From contig NC_068559.1 in NCBI RefSeq assembly GCF_022201045.2, forward strand, positions 1,426,001-1,490,000: a stretch of DNA of 64,000 bases. Direction: 5' to 3'. The notes under the pieces were generated by a model that saw only the letters and a program-made list of their open reading frames with translations, was not told the DNA's origin and ran no database searches. Every line of letters starts with the position of its first letter. Position 1 is the first letter of the stretch. The stretch is from Citrus sinensis (lineage: Eukaryota; Streptophyta; Magnoliopsida; Sapindales; Rutaceae). Both the position numbers and the translations under genes were made by a program. This document shows positions 44,347-56,532 of the stretch, piece after piece.

Positions 44347-46324
44347 CAGAGGCGTTCCGTGGATTTAAGTAGAGGTATTTCGAAGGAGGGCTTGTGGATT
44401 GCGTGGGGGTAATTGTGTCATTGAAACTCTCGTGGGGTATAATGGGAAGGTAAAAATATAAAAAAACCCTAGATAAAGGGGAAAAATGGGGATAAGGGAT
44501 GATTATATGGAATATTAATAATGTTTATCGCAAAATGTATATTTATGTATGGTTCACGAATAATGACTTTTGTTATATGAGTTGGTGATTATTTATTAGT
44601 CCTCAATGATTGAAAAAAAATGAGTAAATGACCAAATATGTACAGATGATATAATTTTTATCAAGATGAGAATTCCTTTTAAAGAATATTTCTTTATTTT
44701 TAAAATAAAAATTTGAGTTCATTCGAATTATATTAAAAAAATAAAAATTTGAGGTTAGACATTAGATAATGTGGACTAAGGGTGCGTTTGGGATTGAGGC
44801 TGGGCAGCCGTACTTTTAAAATATTTAGTAAACACTATCTACTACGGCTTAGAAGTTATATTGATATGATTTTTCACTTGTATTATGTAAAATTTATTAT
44901 ATTTTTAATAATCTTGTTAAAATTATTATTTAAAATTTATATTTACTACAAATTATTAACTTTTGTTTCATAGTTATAGTTTTTTTTTTTCACAATAACT
45001 GTAACTTACAACACCTCAATCGCAAATAAGACCTAACTATATTGCCCTATAAATAATATCAAGAAATATTATTTGATTCAAGTCCGCATTTTAAAATATG
45101 TGAATTTTGAATGAAAAACGATTATTTATATAAGAGAACACCACACTTCCCAAATAATTTTTTTAAGAAAATAAAACCTAGGTAATAATTTCTCAAAAAA
45201 AAATGCATCCAAATAATGTGTCATTTATTTATCAAATGATAATTTTTCATAAATTATGAATTTATTTGTTTATCTAGCCATCCTACCACCTCGCGAATGA
45301 ATACGAAATTGCTTTACAAACAAATTTACAAAGGAGGATAAGTTGTGTGTATAATGTATACATATCTGATGCCCAGTGAACTGAGATCCGTTTGCTGATT
45401 TCATTTAATTTTTAATTTTTAACAAAACTCATCTGCTACAGGCAGCGCTAAAAGCTTTTGAGTGAAGTTTTTTTTATTTTCTCTTCAAAGGAATGCCATG
45501 CATACATATCCTGTGGATTCATTTTGCCAGTTTGAGAATTAAGGGAGTCAAAGCATGTGCAGGAACAACTAAGAAAAAGTTATCAAATATTTAATTAAAT
45601 GGTGGTATATGAGTTGTTGATGAGTGTTATATAAGGTGTCAGTCATGTGACCATATTTTCATCTAATCAAAATCATTATGGCTCCTTTCTGTTATTCCCA
45701 TCTTTGCTGTCCCCAATTCCCAAATACCCACCTACCATGATAATATTTCCAGTAATGCAATTAAAACTACTTCCTTTAATGATTCAAAACTGCTTTCAAA
45801 TTGCAACAAATTCAGAAAAAGTTACTTTCAATTTCAACAAGTACTGTATTCTGTTCATATAGCATTTAAATCTTAATTTATTTATCATTCATGTCCTTTT
45901 GGCTCTAGGATGGCCGCATAGATAACGGAGTCTACTGATATTTCCCAAAACATAAAAATTAAATTGATGCCGCGAAAAGCAATTACCGAAATATAGACAG
46001 ATTCTAATAGACAAAGAACTGACTTCAAAATTTGTTTCTCTACAATCTGAAACATCGTTCCCCAAAATCAACTGACAATTTTTTTTAGCACAATATTGCA
46101 TTTACAAACAGATTAAATTCTTCATTTCCGAATAGTCCGCATATAAAGTGCATATGTCATGTATCTTCTATCTATCTTTACTAGTTTACTAAACCGAACA
46201 AATGTGATGCTGCAGCATAAATAACCTGTTGCACTATCAAAGTTAATTATTTTAAAAGTCTTATGAAGATTGAAGAAGGAAAAGATTAGGAAGGTACCAT
46301 TTGAGATGCTTAAACTCACTTCCT
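44347..46324. other. Spacer between the glutaredoxin-like gene and REC8
   Basis: Begins with the glutaredoxin-like gene's promoter, includes Tourist-like copy C, then AT-rich DNA. The last 400 bases before 46325 probably include the REC8 3' UTR. No further gene is supported. Confidence 0.5.
44780..45033. mobile_element. Tourist-like MITE, copy C
   Basis: Begins GGGTGCGTTTGGGATTGAGG. The reverse complement of its right end reads GGTCTTATTTGCGATTGAGG. TAA flanks it at 44777-44779 and 45034-45036. Its interior closely follows copy A at 28.3 kb. Confidence 0.78.
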
Positions 46325-49300
46325 TCACATCCTCTTTCCTCTGGATATGAGAATGTCACCGTAAGGCTTGTTTTGTTCAACTTTTAGGACATCAGATGTA
46401 GCAAGAACTGCAAGACATTCGGCCACTCATCTCTGTTATTTGTTAATAATAGCTGAAACTTGAGATATTACTTTTGGATCACTGAACAGAGGAGCAGTCT
46501 GTTAAATCAAAAAAAAAAAAAAAAGGACGGCAGGGAGAAACATAAAATGTATAAATACCACAAGTTTGGTAAAAAAGCATAGCGGCTGCTTTTCGGTTCA
46601 ATCCAGCGGCTAGGTTGTTCAGTGATTCTACTTTAGGAGCTCCGGGCATCTCAAAATGTGATTTCATCTGCCTGTAGGCATTCAAAATTGGAAAAGGGAC
46701 TAATATTTATCAATCATACTACCAAAACCATTACTGTTGAACAAAGGGAACCCAACAGAAGTGAAAGGAATCATACATTCGAATAGAGTCAGTAATCTTG
46801 TCAACAGGAGGAGGATTGGTTACAGGAACTGGAGTAGGCGTGGGTGCTGTCTCCACCAACAATTCTGTTGAAGATCACACCAGTTAAGTAATACTTGATA
46901 AGGAAATGATTTCCAAATCTATGCTATTGTAACTTAAGAGTAGGATTCAGATTAATTTACCTGGATCAGGTGTCGAGCTCCTTTCAGACAACCTTGATAA
47001 CCTGAAATTTGGATCAGGGAACCGCGATGGATTTTCCTCAGCAACTGGTTCCAGACCACTGCCACTGTGCCTAGATGAAGAACGAGGCCTCTTCTGGTTG
47101 GATCTGTTGGCATTCAGCATGTCCAATTCTTGAATTAATATGAAGAACAACACTCTCTGTTAAATGCTAAATTTGATGACTCCATGTAATGTGAAAGAAC
47201 AGATCTTCAAATTATCACTTGATAGTTTGTCTCGAGATGTTTTACCGACCTGCTTGAATTGACTTCTGAGTTATGGGAGAGGATTCCATGTCCGGATGCT
47301 GAGCTCGGAATGGATCTTACATCATCTACAGCAATTTACATCAAGGAAAAAAAATATTTATGATAATAGTCATTTGATACCTTTAATGCTCTCACGAGAG
47401 AAGTAACAAATGCACAGAGTACTAAGAAAGGTGAAGCTTACCTGAATTCCCAGGTGTGACCATCCCATTAGCCTCATTTCCTCCAAAACCAATGTTAATA
47501 AAGTTGGCCCTGATTTCTTGCATCAGGTTTTCGATTGGTTTGTCATTGTTAGCAACGTTTACCCTTATCTTCTCAAGTGATGCTCCAAGTGACTGGGAGC
47601 CGACTCCACTGTGAATATCTTCGAAGGGCTTCACTTTCAAAAACTCAAATCAGACATAGTTCAAGTACTTTTCCATGCAGAATAAAAGAGTTTAGTGTCT
47701 TACATATCCAGCTGCAGGTTCTTCATACCGTCCTAACCCAGGTGGTGATGACAATGATGGCTCTGGTGGTTGTGGTGGAGAGGTTCTTGCTGCACACAAA
47801 AAATACATAAATTTCAATTCCTGTATATTCTACAACTGAGAAATAGCTTAAGAAAAAACCGTGAGGAAACTTTTACCAGAAGGCGAGTCATGGGGAGGCT
47901 GGGTACTCTTCATCCATAGCTTTAGCAGTGGATCTGGATAATGAATTTCTCGATTGCCTTTTGTAAATAAATCTTCAATCAATACCACAGGTGGCATCTC
48001 CATGACGCTAGCTATCTTCATGGTAGACAACAAATCCGTGCTTGCCTACATCAAATTGCATAGATACTCATCTTTTAATCAGTCAACATGAACGAAGAAA
48101 GTTATAATAACTCTTCATGTATCTGTCTATCGTATCATGGAGTCAGAAATAGTGTCTAGGCTATTCACAAACTTTGGATGGAATAAGATGAAATGGAAAG
48201 ATGCATAGTAGAAATAGTTATAAACCTTCCTCTTTCTTCTTCTTCTTGAACTAATATCTGAAGCATCTTTGAGCCAGGACTGGTATACTTCACCAGGAAT
48301 CATTGTTTGATCATAATCCATAGCAAAGGCAGCTTGTTTTCTTGTTTTCCTTTTTAGCGGACCTTTCCTCTGTTGATCCTGCTCCATGCACATTATTGAG
48401 ATTGGTTTGTGCAGTTTCTTTTACTATAATGTTCACAGAATGCTTCATAGATCCACATATTACCTGTCTAGCTTCTTCTTTGCTTTCATTAGATTGCTGA
48501 TTTTGTTGTTCTGGATGCTGGTCATGGATTACATCAGCTATAGGACATTTGGAAGTTAGCAGACAAATACAATGCACAGATTTGATGTTTCAAATGCACA
48601 ATTACTAAAGTATGAAGAAGGGTAAAAGAGCAAGCAAGATATGAGAATGTTGCTGGTGGGGAAAAGAAAAGGAAGAAGCGTGCAAATAGACATGTAAACA
48701 CAGTTCTAGTGACTGTTTTGTTAAACATTTAATGCAATCTTACTAGTTTGCCTAAGATGAAATAGAGAGGCTTAATGCAACATGAAGAGAGTCCCCTGCC
48801 TAGCAAAACCAGGGAATAGAACTGCATAATTGTTAAAGTGAATATTTCGTTTGATTCTTGTCTAGAATTAGTGCTGACCTCTCTGGGGTTCATCTTGATG
48901 GGGTGGCGACGGCATAAGTTTTGGTATTTGTGTTTGCTCTCTGGATGTGAAGTTCAGCTGTGTCTCCGTGTCCTCTTCGATATCAAATCTGTTACACAAT
49001 CCACAGAATCACACATAGAGGTACAATGTTTGAACGAAATGCAAATATTGGAAGATGTGAGATCACTTGATGATCTCATGGAACCTCAACATCTTCACCA
49101 ACTTCCACATGAATATTTTACCTATCAGAACTACATTATGTTAACCTAATGATCAACAATGAATCATGACTCGAAATTTACCTTTCAAACCGATCATAAG
49201 TGTCTGCATTTGCCTGATATGTATCAAAACGCTCGGTCAGGGTAATATCATCAACATTTGCTGGGAGAAAGATGACAAAACTTTAGCATATGGGAGCATA

Positions 49301-50861
49301 TTTGGATTGTGGGCCAAATGTTTGTATCTCTGTCACTCTGTGGTCATAATTGATAACTAGGAAGGCAAAAGTTGGAGGGAAATAAAACCTTGATGCAAGT
49401 TTTGTAACGAATCGTCCACTCCAACATTGCTTTGAAGAAAGGAGTCATCTACATCATCTAGCCGCTGCAACAGAGAAAAGTTATCAATAGATTGCTTTGA
49501 ATATCACTGTGGTGAAAAGGCCAAGGCAAAAGATTTAATGGGTAATTACTTGGGTTTATTTGTCAAACACTTCTCAAACAGGCAAAATATTTCTAACATC
49601 AGTAAAATAAAACCCACATGACACAGATACCCAAAACAGAACTTGCATCATAAATTCCATTCTACATTTGAAACTTAGAAGTTGAATGACGTAATACATG
49701 AACTCTTAAAATTACCATAGAAAAATAAGCGTTTTGTTGAAACTCCATGGTGGCTGTAGCGTTTGGGTAATTAAGGAACTGTTCAAGATCCTCAACATCT
49801 GTCTCCTTGATTTCGGGCAATGTAACAGCTTCTCTCCTGCAAACATGGACATTAAAACTAATTTAAGCAAATTAATCAAAATAAATAAAATTAAAGTTTA
49901 TAAGTAAACCTAAACCATGCTAAACTACACCGTTTTTGCGCTTTCAGGAATAAGAAGTAAGAGATGTTTGCTTTGCCTGCTTACTTGGCTTGTGATTTTC
50001 CTTTGGGTAGCAAAGTTGGGTCTCGAGCTACTTTCGTTTTCCATGCCGCGTTTATTTCAATCTGAAAACGTCCGATCAACAAAACGACACGTCGTTAGGC
50101 GATGTTATTCAAACGAAATATGAAATGGATTCATTTCAATTTTCGAAGTTTCTGAAAGTACCACAAGACGATTCACATCATCTGCGACAAAAGAATTCAC
50201 GGAAAAAAATTAAAAAAAGAAAAAAAGCAAAACGCATCACATAAATTTTTTGTTTCACCGAATTTTGATCAAAAAGAAACATTACCGTAGAGGAGCTTCA
50301 CTTTTTTCTCGTATACAATTACAACTCCACCTGAAAAACAACAAAAATAATATAAATTAAACATTAGATTTTGAAGGACGAGAAAAAAAAAAGTATAGAG
50401 AGAGAGAGAGAATGAATGAATTACTACCCATGAGAATTCCAGAGAGCCTAAGAGCCATAGGAACCGCTGGATTCAAAATTTCTTCACTGAAATTAATTTT
50501 TAAAAAACTCCGCATTAAATAGAAAAGTTAACTGAGTTGAAACATAAAATCATAAAAAAAAAAAGGGGAAATGAGACCATATTTTGATGAGGTTAAGCTT
50601 ATTGAGCTTCTTCCGATTCATCTTCGCGTGCATGGTAGCAGCCATCCTTCATTACAGAGATGAGTGAAAATAACTTATCATTATTTTGGAATAAGTTAAT
50701 GTTCTATTAAGTTCAAAGAACTTCGAAAAGCGAAAACAGAGAGATGAGCAAAATTTACAAAATATTAGTTGATAAAATATTAGTCGAGAAAATTTGTAAA
50801 ATCATCACCATATTTGGCCAAGAGAAGCCTTGCGAGCGAGAAGCTGGTGAGAGTAGAACAT
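46325..50861 (-). CDS. REC8: Meiotic cohesin subunit REC8 (SYN1/DIF1)
   Basis: Alpha-kleisin that closes the cohesin ring on meiotic chromosomes. About 20 short exons can be followed on the minus strand. The Rad21/Rec8 N-terminal domain (MFYSHQLLARKASLGQIW, MAATMHAKMNRKKLNKLNLI, EEILNPAVPMALRLSGILMG, VVIVYEKKVKLLY, EINAAWKTK) runs from 50861 to about 49970. The middle carries blocks that fit REC8 rather than mitotic RAD21 paralogues: EAVTLPEIKETDVEDLEQF, FERFDIEEDTETQ, AMDYDQTMIPGEVYQSWLKD and SGSGLEPVAEENPSRF. The C-terminal winged-helix kleisin motif is in the last two exons (PKVESLNNLAAGLNRKAAAM, FYQTCVLATSDVLKV, KPYGDILISRG). Borders checked in the first exons and the last one keep frame (e.g. 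50861-50809, 50646-50578, 50486-50428). No damage was seen. It shares a 1.1-kb divergent promoter region with the VAPYRIN-like gene. Confidence 0.93.
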
Positions 50862-51982
50862 TTTTGGTTCAGAAGCTCACCAGTATAGAAACCAAGAGAA
50901 ATTTGAATTGAGTTGTTTTGTTTGATCGATGGGTTTTACAAGAAAGAGAACGAAACGCAGCGTTTATAAAAAGGAGGAGCTCGCGAGTCACGAGTGATGT
51001 GCGTTCCGTTGATTCTCTTCATTCTTTTATAACGATTTTATGTACCCGCCCATTGCCGAAATACAGAGGAGAGGTGAGGGGAGAGGCGGGGAGCACTGGC
51101 CACTGTGCTGAGTGAAAAAGTCTTAAGTGTGATAAAGTTACCTATTTCAGCATGGAAAGTTTCGTGCTACTAAGGTTTCTAGTACGACACGTGTTATCCC
51201 CGATGGATATAGCTCATGGTGAGTTTCCTATGATTGAGGGATTGTAATGGCATAGCCGGGTGACGGTAGTAGAATTCTTGTGCAGCAGCTGGGTTCGTTA
51301 TTCTGGGCCCCAAATTTGTCTGACGTGGACGTGGACGATATTCTCATGCATTATGGTGTGCGCCACAAGCTCCTTGCTGGGCAAGATTCTGAGTTATTTT
51401 GTACTTTATTAAAATGTATCTCAACCACTTTTCTTATAAAAATTTCGACGATAGATGAATTACAAAAAAATTGGCAGGGGGAAGTTTTAATCTAATTGTA
51501 ATTATCATAGCATCTTTGTAATCGCCATTATTATTTAAATCGAAAGTAGATCTATTTATTCCAGTTCAAATATTCGAACTACTCAAAATTTAATTCGTGA
51601 AATTTTAGAAAGACAAAATATTGATACGAATTTTAAAAAGTACGTGGGGCATTTCTTTGTCAATGGTAAACGAAGGTTCAATATTTTTGTTTCTTACATC
51701 CATAAATATTTTATTTGTGGTAAAAAAGATAAATTAAACGATGAATATCATAATGTTGTGATACAAAATGATACATAATCACACACATCGACGGTGCTGC
51801 GCCACCCCCACTTTATTCAACCAAAACGACAACCCCAAAGACCGTTTTCAATTTGTCACTTTCCCGCCTTTCTGGTCCCCACAAGTTCACGTGCGTTCAA
51901 TCCCCATACCCAAAAAAATCGAACACATCTTTAATTCTTTGTACTCATAAATCGAATCAAATTCTCTCTCAATCACTCAACG
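50862..51982. promoter_or_regulatory. Divergent intergenic region (REC8 / VAPYRIN-like)
   Basis: The 1.1-kb gap between two head-to-head genes must hold both promoters and leaders. The 200 bases before the VAPYRIN-like ATG are C- and A-rich. I do not see a distinctive shared element. Confidence 0.5.
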
Positions 51983-53578
51983 ATGGAGAGACTACTAGCA
52001 GTCTCAGAGCAAGAAGTGCTCATAAACTTCACACTGAACTCCAAGTGTCGCGCTAACGTGCGCCTCATATCACTCTGCGCCACCAGCCCCGTCGCCTTCA
52101 AAGTCCAAACCTCGTCCCCTCACAAGTTCTTAGTCAACCCACCGAGCGGACTCGTTCAGCCGTTAGCACAAACCACTCTCCAAATCATCCTCAAGCCCCA
52201 GTCCCAAATCCCTCCCACTTTCCCGCGGTCTCCCTCGGACCGTTTCCTCATCAAAGCGACCGTTTTCGGCTCGGCCGACTCGGTCAACTCATTATGCGTG
52301 ACTCTCCCCGACGGGTCAACTCAGGACGTCAAATTTAAAATTGCCTTTGTCGGCCCATTCCTTCTGAGACATGCGGTGAGTAACGGAGATTTTAACGCCG
52401 TAAAGAGTATACTCAAGCGGCAGAAGATGATTCTCGCTGGGTTGTCGAGTGCCGAAGCCGAGTCACTCTACCGAGTTGCTACCGAGTTGGCGGCTAACTC
52501 CGAAGATATGGTCAGTTTGTTGCTTCGGGCCGGACTGAGCATTGAGATTGACGAACGTGTGAAGACAAAAGATGGGTGGAGTGAGTTACACGTGGCAGCG
52601 GCATTTGGTCGGACGGAGGAGATTTCGAGTTTGGTGAGAATGAAAGAGTACGAGTCATTGGATTGTAGGGACAAGGAGGGAAGGACACCGTTGCATTTGG
52701 CGGTAAATAAGACAAGTATTGGGTGCGCTAAGGTCTTGTTGGAATCTGGTGCGGATAAGGAAGCTAAGGGTAAAGATGGGAAAACGGCATTGCATAATGC
52801 AGCAGCTAACGGTGACCGTAGGATGGTGGAGATGTTGATCGAGATGGAAGCCGATCCTACCATCAAGGATGATCGTGGCCGTTCGTGCTTTGACGTTGCT
52901 CGCGACAAGGGACATGTAAGTAATTAGGAATCTACTAATTTTATCCTTATGTTATACAATTTTTTTTTTTTGGTCTTTTAGGACGTTATAAATCCAATTG
53001 CTGACTGTTAATACTCTCATTATTAAATTGAAAAAAGCAGATCTCAAATAAGAATTAAAAAAAAAAAAACCAAAAATTGATACTAGTTAACACTCAATTA
53101 GAACGCATCCTTGGATACTTTGATTATGCAGATTGAAGTCTTGGCGGTTTTACAGCGCGGAGAAGCGGTGCTGACGGCAGCAAGACGAGGAGAATTGGAG
53201 GGTCTCGAGTCGCTGCTTGATAAAGGTGCCAGCACGAACTACTGTGATCAGTACGGCCTGACGCCCCTCCACGTAGCAGCAATCAAAGGGCACAAGCATG
53301 TAGTGTTGCTTTTAATCGAATTCGGAGCCGACGTGGAATGTCAGGACAACGAAGGCCACGCGCCGCTGCATTTGGCCGTGGAGGGCGGCAGTACAGAGAC
53401 GGTGGAGGTGTTGCTCGACAACGGAGCCAATGCTAATGCCAGAAGCAAGAGTGGAGCCACTCCTCTTTATACGGCTCAAGCTATGGGGTACGATGGTATC
53501 TCACAGTTGCTAATGAACAGGGGAGCCTCCGCTTCCCTTCCTCAATCTTCCATGCTAGCTTCTGTATTAGAAGACTGA
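51983..53578 (+). CDS. VAPYRIN-like protein: MSP domain plus ankyrin repeats
   Basis: Two exons (51983-52915 and 53132-53578) join in frame to about 459 residues. Residues about 5-120 form a VAP/MSP-type beta domain (EVLINFTLNSKCRANVRLIS, FLVNPPSGLVQPLAQTTLQI). Residues about 125-450 carry around nine ankyrin repeats, several in near-consensus form (DKEGRTPLHLAVNKT, DGKTALHNAAANGDRRMVEM, YGLTPLHVAAIKGHKHVVLL, EGHAPLHLAVEGGSTETVEV). MSP followed by ankyrin repeats is the plan of VAPYRIN, needed for fungal accommodation in arbuscular mycorrhiza, and of its VAPYRIN-LIKE relatives. I cannot tell VPY from VPYL by eye; the sequence differs enough from my memory of Medicago VAPYRIN that the VPYL side is likelier. 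Expected in the cytoplasm at membranes and mobile puncta. Confidence 0.85.
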
Positions 53579-53865
53579 TTATTTAATAAGATCTGAGTTA
53601 AGAATTTGAAGACCTATCAAAGAAAATGAACACTATAGTTTCACTCGGGATTTATTATGAAATTTAGATGAGTTAAAAAAGGAAGTAAATTTGAAATTAC
53701 ACACAAAGGCCTTAGCAATCATATACTGTTACGTATATTATGATACAGTTAAATTCTGTTAAAACTTCTCAATCAAATTGAATTTAACCAAATGGTATAA
53801 CCTGGCATCACCATAAAGGGCCTACATTCGAATTCCACCCGTTTTACCCAAAAAGGCCCGAAAAG

Positions 53866-55626
53866 ATGCATTACACTTTCGCTCTATTTCTCCTCTTCAC
53901 CGCCACGTCACCACCATTCTCCCTCTCCTTCTCCTCCCCTTCCGCCCCCGCGCCCGACCGGTCTTTCAAGCCATTTCCCAGTCGAAGCGCACCCCAAGAG
54001 TTCATCGAGATCACCCACCCACTACCCTCCGATTACGCGGCTCAATTTCCAACGTGCACTCGCGCTCTACTCAGCCACTCCTTCGCCGACACCATCAACA
54101 AACCTCCCTTCACCACCCGCTACTCTCCGCCGTCCAATTGCCCCCGCCCCTGGGCCCGCGTGATCCTCGAGTTTCACGCTACGTGCAAAGGCGAACAATA
54201 CTCCCGCATTGCTGGCTTGTGGCTCGGCGGCTGCGAGCTGCTCCGCACGAGCACAGCCGAGCCGAGCCAGTCTGGAATTTTCTGGACTGTGCGTAAAGAC
54301 GTAACGAGCTACTCCTCTCTGCTTGCTCGATCCAAACTTAAGGTTACGATGATGCTTGAAAATGTCGTTAACGACGTTTATACTGGCATCTACCACGTCA
54401 ACTGCACTCTCTTCTTCTACAACGCTGGCGCCGTCATGGTTCCGTCTATTCTTTCACCTCATGATTTTAATTCAAAATTGGGGCCTCAATCTTTTAAATA
54501 CTTCGGCACACCAGCCGATTTGATCATTCCAATAGCTGATGATGGCGAAAAGGGGCATTGGTTTCGCATTGAATCTGCATCGGATTTGAAATTTAAAAAA
54601 GTTAAATTCCCACTTAATGCTTATAGAGTGGTCTTGGAATTGTATGTTTCGTTTCATGGGAATGACGAGTTTTGGTACTCAAATCCGCCAGATTCTTACA
54701 TAGAGAGTAATAATTTGCCTACTGATCGAGGTAATGGAAATTTTAGAGAGGTTTTTGTAACAATTGATAGGAATTTTGCTGCGTCAGAATTTCCATTGCC
54801 GGTTATTTATACTGGTGGGATCAATCCGTTGTTTTGGGAGCCTATTGTGGCAATTGGTGCTTTCAATTTACCGACTTATGACATGGATTTGACCCCCTTT
54901 TTGGGGAGGGTTTTAGATGGGAAGAAGCATGAGATTGGCATTGGTGTTAATGATGCTATCTCGTACTGGCTTGTGAATGCGAATTTGCATATTTGGTTAG
55001 ATCATAAGGCACCTAGGGTTTGGGCTCGGTCATCTGTTTATCATTATCCAAAACTCAGTATTGATCGTGGTGAATATTTTAAACTGCTTGATGGGAGATT
55101 TGAGATTAAGGCAAAGAGAAAGACCAAGTTTGCGGGGTGGGTTAAGTCAAGTTTAGGTAATTTGACTACTGCTGTATCTAGGCACTACGGACTCAAGAGC
55201 ATCATAAAGTTCAAGAATAACGGTACTTATAAGTTGGTTCATCAGAAGGCTAAGGTTACGGGAAGAGTTCAGGTGAGGAATGAGATGCTTAATTTGACTG
55301 CTCACGTGTCTGTTAGGAGGAGGTGTCCTCTTGATGTCGCTACCGCAACTTTGCCTGGATCGAGGAAGGATAGATATTTGCAACATACGAATCTAAGTCA
55401 TCTTATTAGGGAGACAAGTACGGGTGAATTTCGGAGTTCACTTGCAAATCATCAGGTTTCCACTGGACGGATGAAGGTTAAGGATCATTCTGTGCGCTCT
55501 GGTAAGGCAAATACCACGCAGAGTTTTAGTTATCGGGATGCCTTCGCTTGCTACAATAGGTATGTTTTAGCAAGCAATGGTAAGCTCGTCAGTGACAAGC
55601 CGAAACCTTGTGTTGCTTCTTTCTAG
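53866..55626 (+). CDS. Peptide N-glycanase A-like (PNGase A) secreted amidase
   Basis: Single-exon gene of 586 residues, the usual length for plant PNGase A, which removes N-glycans from glycopeptides in acidic compartments and the wall. A signal peptide spans about residues 1-24 (YTFALFLLFTATSPPFSLSF). The PNGase A domain then starts at FIEITHPLPS and includes PRPWARVILEFHATCKGEQY, RIAGLWLGGCELLRTSTAEP, GIFWTVRKDVTSYSSLL, NVVNDVYTGIYHVNCTLFFY and the later EVFVTIDRNFAASEFPLPVI and YWLVNANLHIWLD. Several N-x-S/T sites suggest it is itself glycosylated. It lies 287 bases after the VAPYRIN-like stop on the same strand, so its promoter is probably short or overlaps that gene's 3' end. Exact catalytic residues were not assigned. 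Confidence 0.92.
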   Translation: MHYTFALFLLFTATSPPFSLSFSSPSAPAPDRSFKPFPSRSAPQEFIEITHPLPSDYAAQFPTCTRALLSHSFADTINKPPFTTRYSPPSNCPRPWARVILEFHATCKGEQYSRIAGLWLGGCELLRTSTAEPSQSGIFWTVRKDVTSYSSLLARSKLKVTMMLENVVNDVYTGIYHVNCTLFFYNAGAVMVPSILSPHDFNSKLGPQSFKYFGTPADLIIPIADDGEKGHWFRIESASDLKFKKVKFPLNAYRVVLELYVSFHGNDEFWYSNPPDSYIESNNLPTDRGNGNFREVFVTIDRNFAASEFPLPVIYTGGINPLFWEPIVAIGAFNLPTYDMDLTPFLGRVLDGKKHEIGIGVNDAISYWLVNANLHIWLDHKAPRVWARSSVYHYPKLSIDRGEYFKLLDGRFEIKAKRKTKFAGWVKSSLGNLTTAVSRHYGLKSIIKFKNNGTYKLVHQKAKVTGRVQVRNEMLNLTAHVSVRRRCPLDVATATLPGSRKDRYLQHTNLSHLIRETSTGEFRSSLANHQVSTGRMKVKDHSVRSGKANTTQSFSYRDAFACYNRYVLASNGKLVSDKPKPCVASF

Positions 55627-56532
55627 TTTTGTTCTTGTAGTCTTTTGCGGCCCGAATGATTTCTTGTTTGAAGTGCTCTCACTAAGTCTTTGTTGTTTGT
55701 ATCAACGAGTGCGACATCTGTTACTGTATTAAAATGTAAAGCTTTTGAAGCTCCAATCTACAGATTTATGTTGTCCATATGAAAAAAAAAAAATTATGCA
55801 GAATTTTTAGCGTCGTTCATTTTGACCTCTCATTTAGGATCTTTTTTTTTTTTTTTTTTCTCAGCATCTGGTTTCCTTGTTATTTCAGGTGTTTAAGGTA
55901 AGATAGTCTAAATTTTCATCATTTAACTAACAGATATTAACTTATGGGATCAGATTACGGTGGAACTGTGGTACCGTGCCACAGTTGCATCCAGCCGTTG
56001 GATGCACTTGGATTGGTGGGATCCACTGACATCCAATGGTTGGGTTGATCGAGTAATAACAAAGTAATTGGCATTTTCTGAGATCGAGTAATAGCAAAAC
56101 GGAGAGGCATATATTTAATCTGCATTAAATTTGAATGCACTAACTTCCATATGAAGCTTGATGACAGTAATCCTAATTGTCCTATATAATTTCACATGCT
56201 TTCTTGAAACTTCCTAGAAATCACTTGCCTGGATTTTATGGGGTACTTTTCAGAAACCTCCCGAGGTTTGGTGTATTCTCAACTAGATAGAAAGTGGCAT
56301 ACCTTACCACTAAAGCTGACCAATCTGATTCAGTTCCTTGTTTTCTTAATCCATAAATGCTTTCTTACCTCTTCAGATAACTGGTTCAAAGAATATTCAC
56401 TTTAATCCCCAAAACAAGGGAATATGGCAGACCACGAAGTGATATCTGCAAACTGTAAATTCTCACCATAATCGGCAAAGAAAAATCCTTCAAAAGAATA
56501 TTTAAGCCTGTGGGTGACATCTCACATGCAAA
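55627..56532. other. Convergent intergenic region
   Basis: Lies between the 3' ends of the PNGase A-like gene (plus) and the PMT gene (minus). It contains the half MITE at 55946-56040 and a T run near 55842-55860. No gene is seen. Confidence 0.5.
55946..56040. mobile_element. Truncated copy of the 24.8-kb palindromic MITE
   Basis: Contains GGTGGAACTGTGGTACCGTG and CCACAGTTGCATCCAGCCGT, closely matching one arm of the element at 24845-24994. The opposite arm is missing, so the palindrome is lost. Confidence 0.7.

Noticed and set aside
52468-52908. Minus-strand open frame of 146 codons
   Set aside because: It lies within the first exon of the VAPYRIN-like gene, whose ankyrin repeats are unmistakable on the plus strand.
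53579-53865. VAPYRIN-like and PNGase A-like genes as one fused or co-transcribed unit
   Set aside because: Each has its own start, stop and complete domain set; the second has its own signal peptide. Close spacing is the only link.
54067-54396. Minus-strand open frame with Ala/Gly-rich product
   Set aside because: Shadow of GC-rich codons of the PNGase A-like gene on the plus strand.
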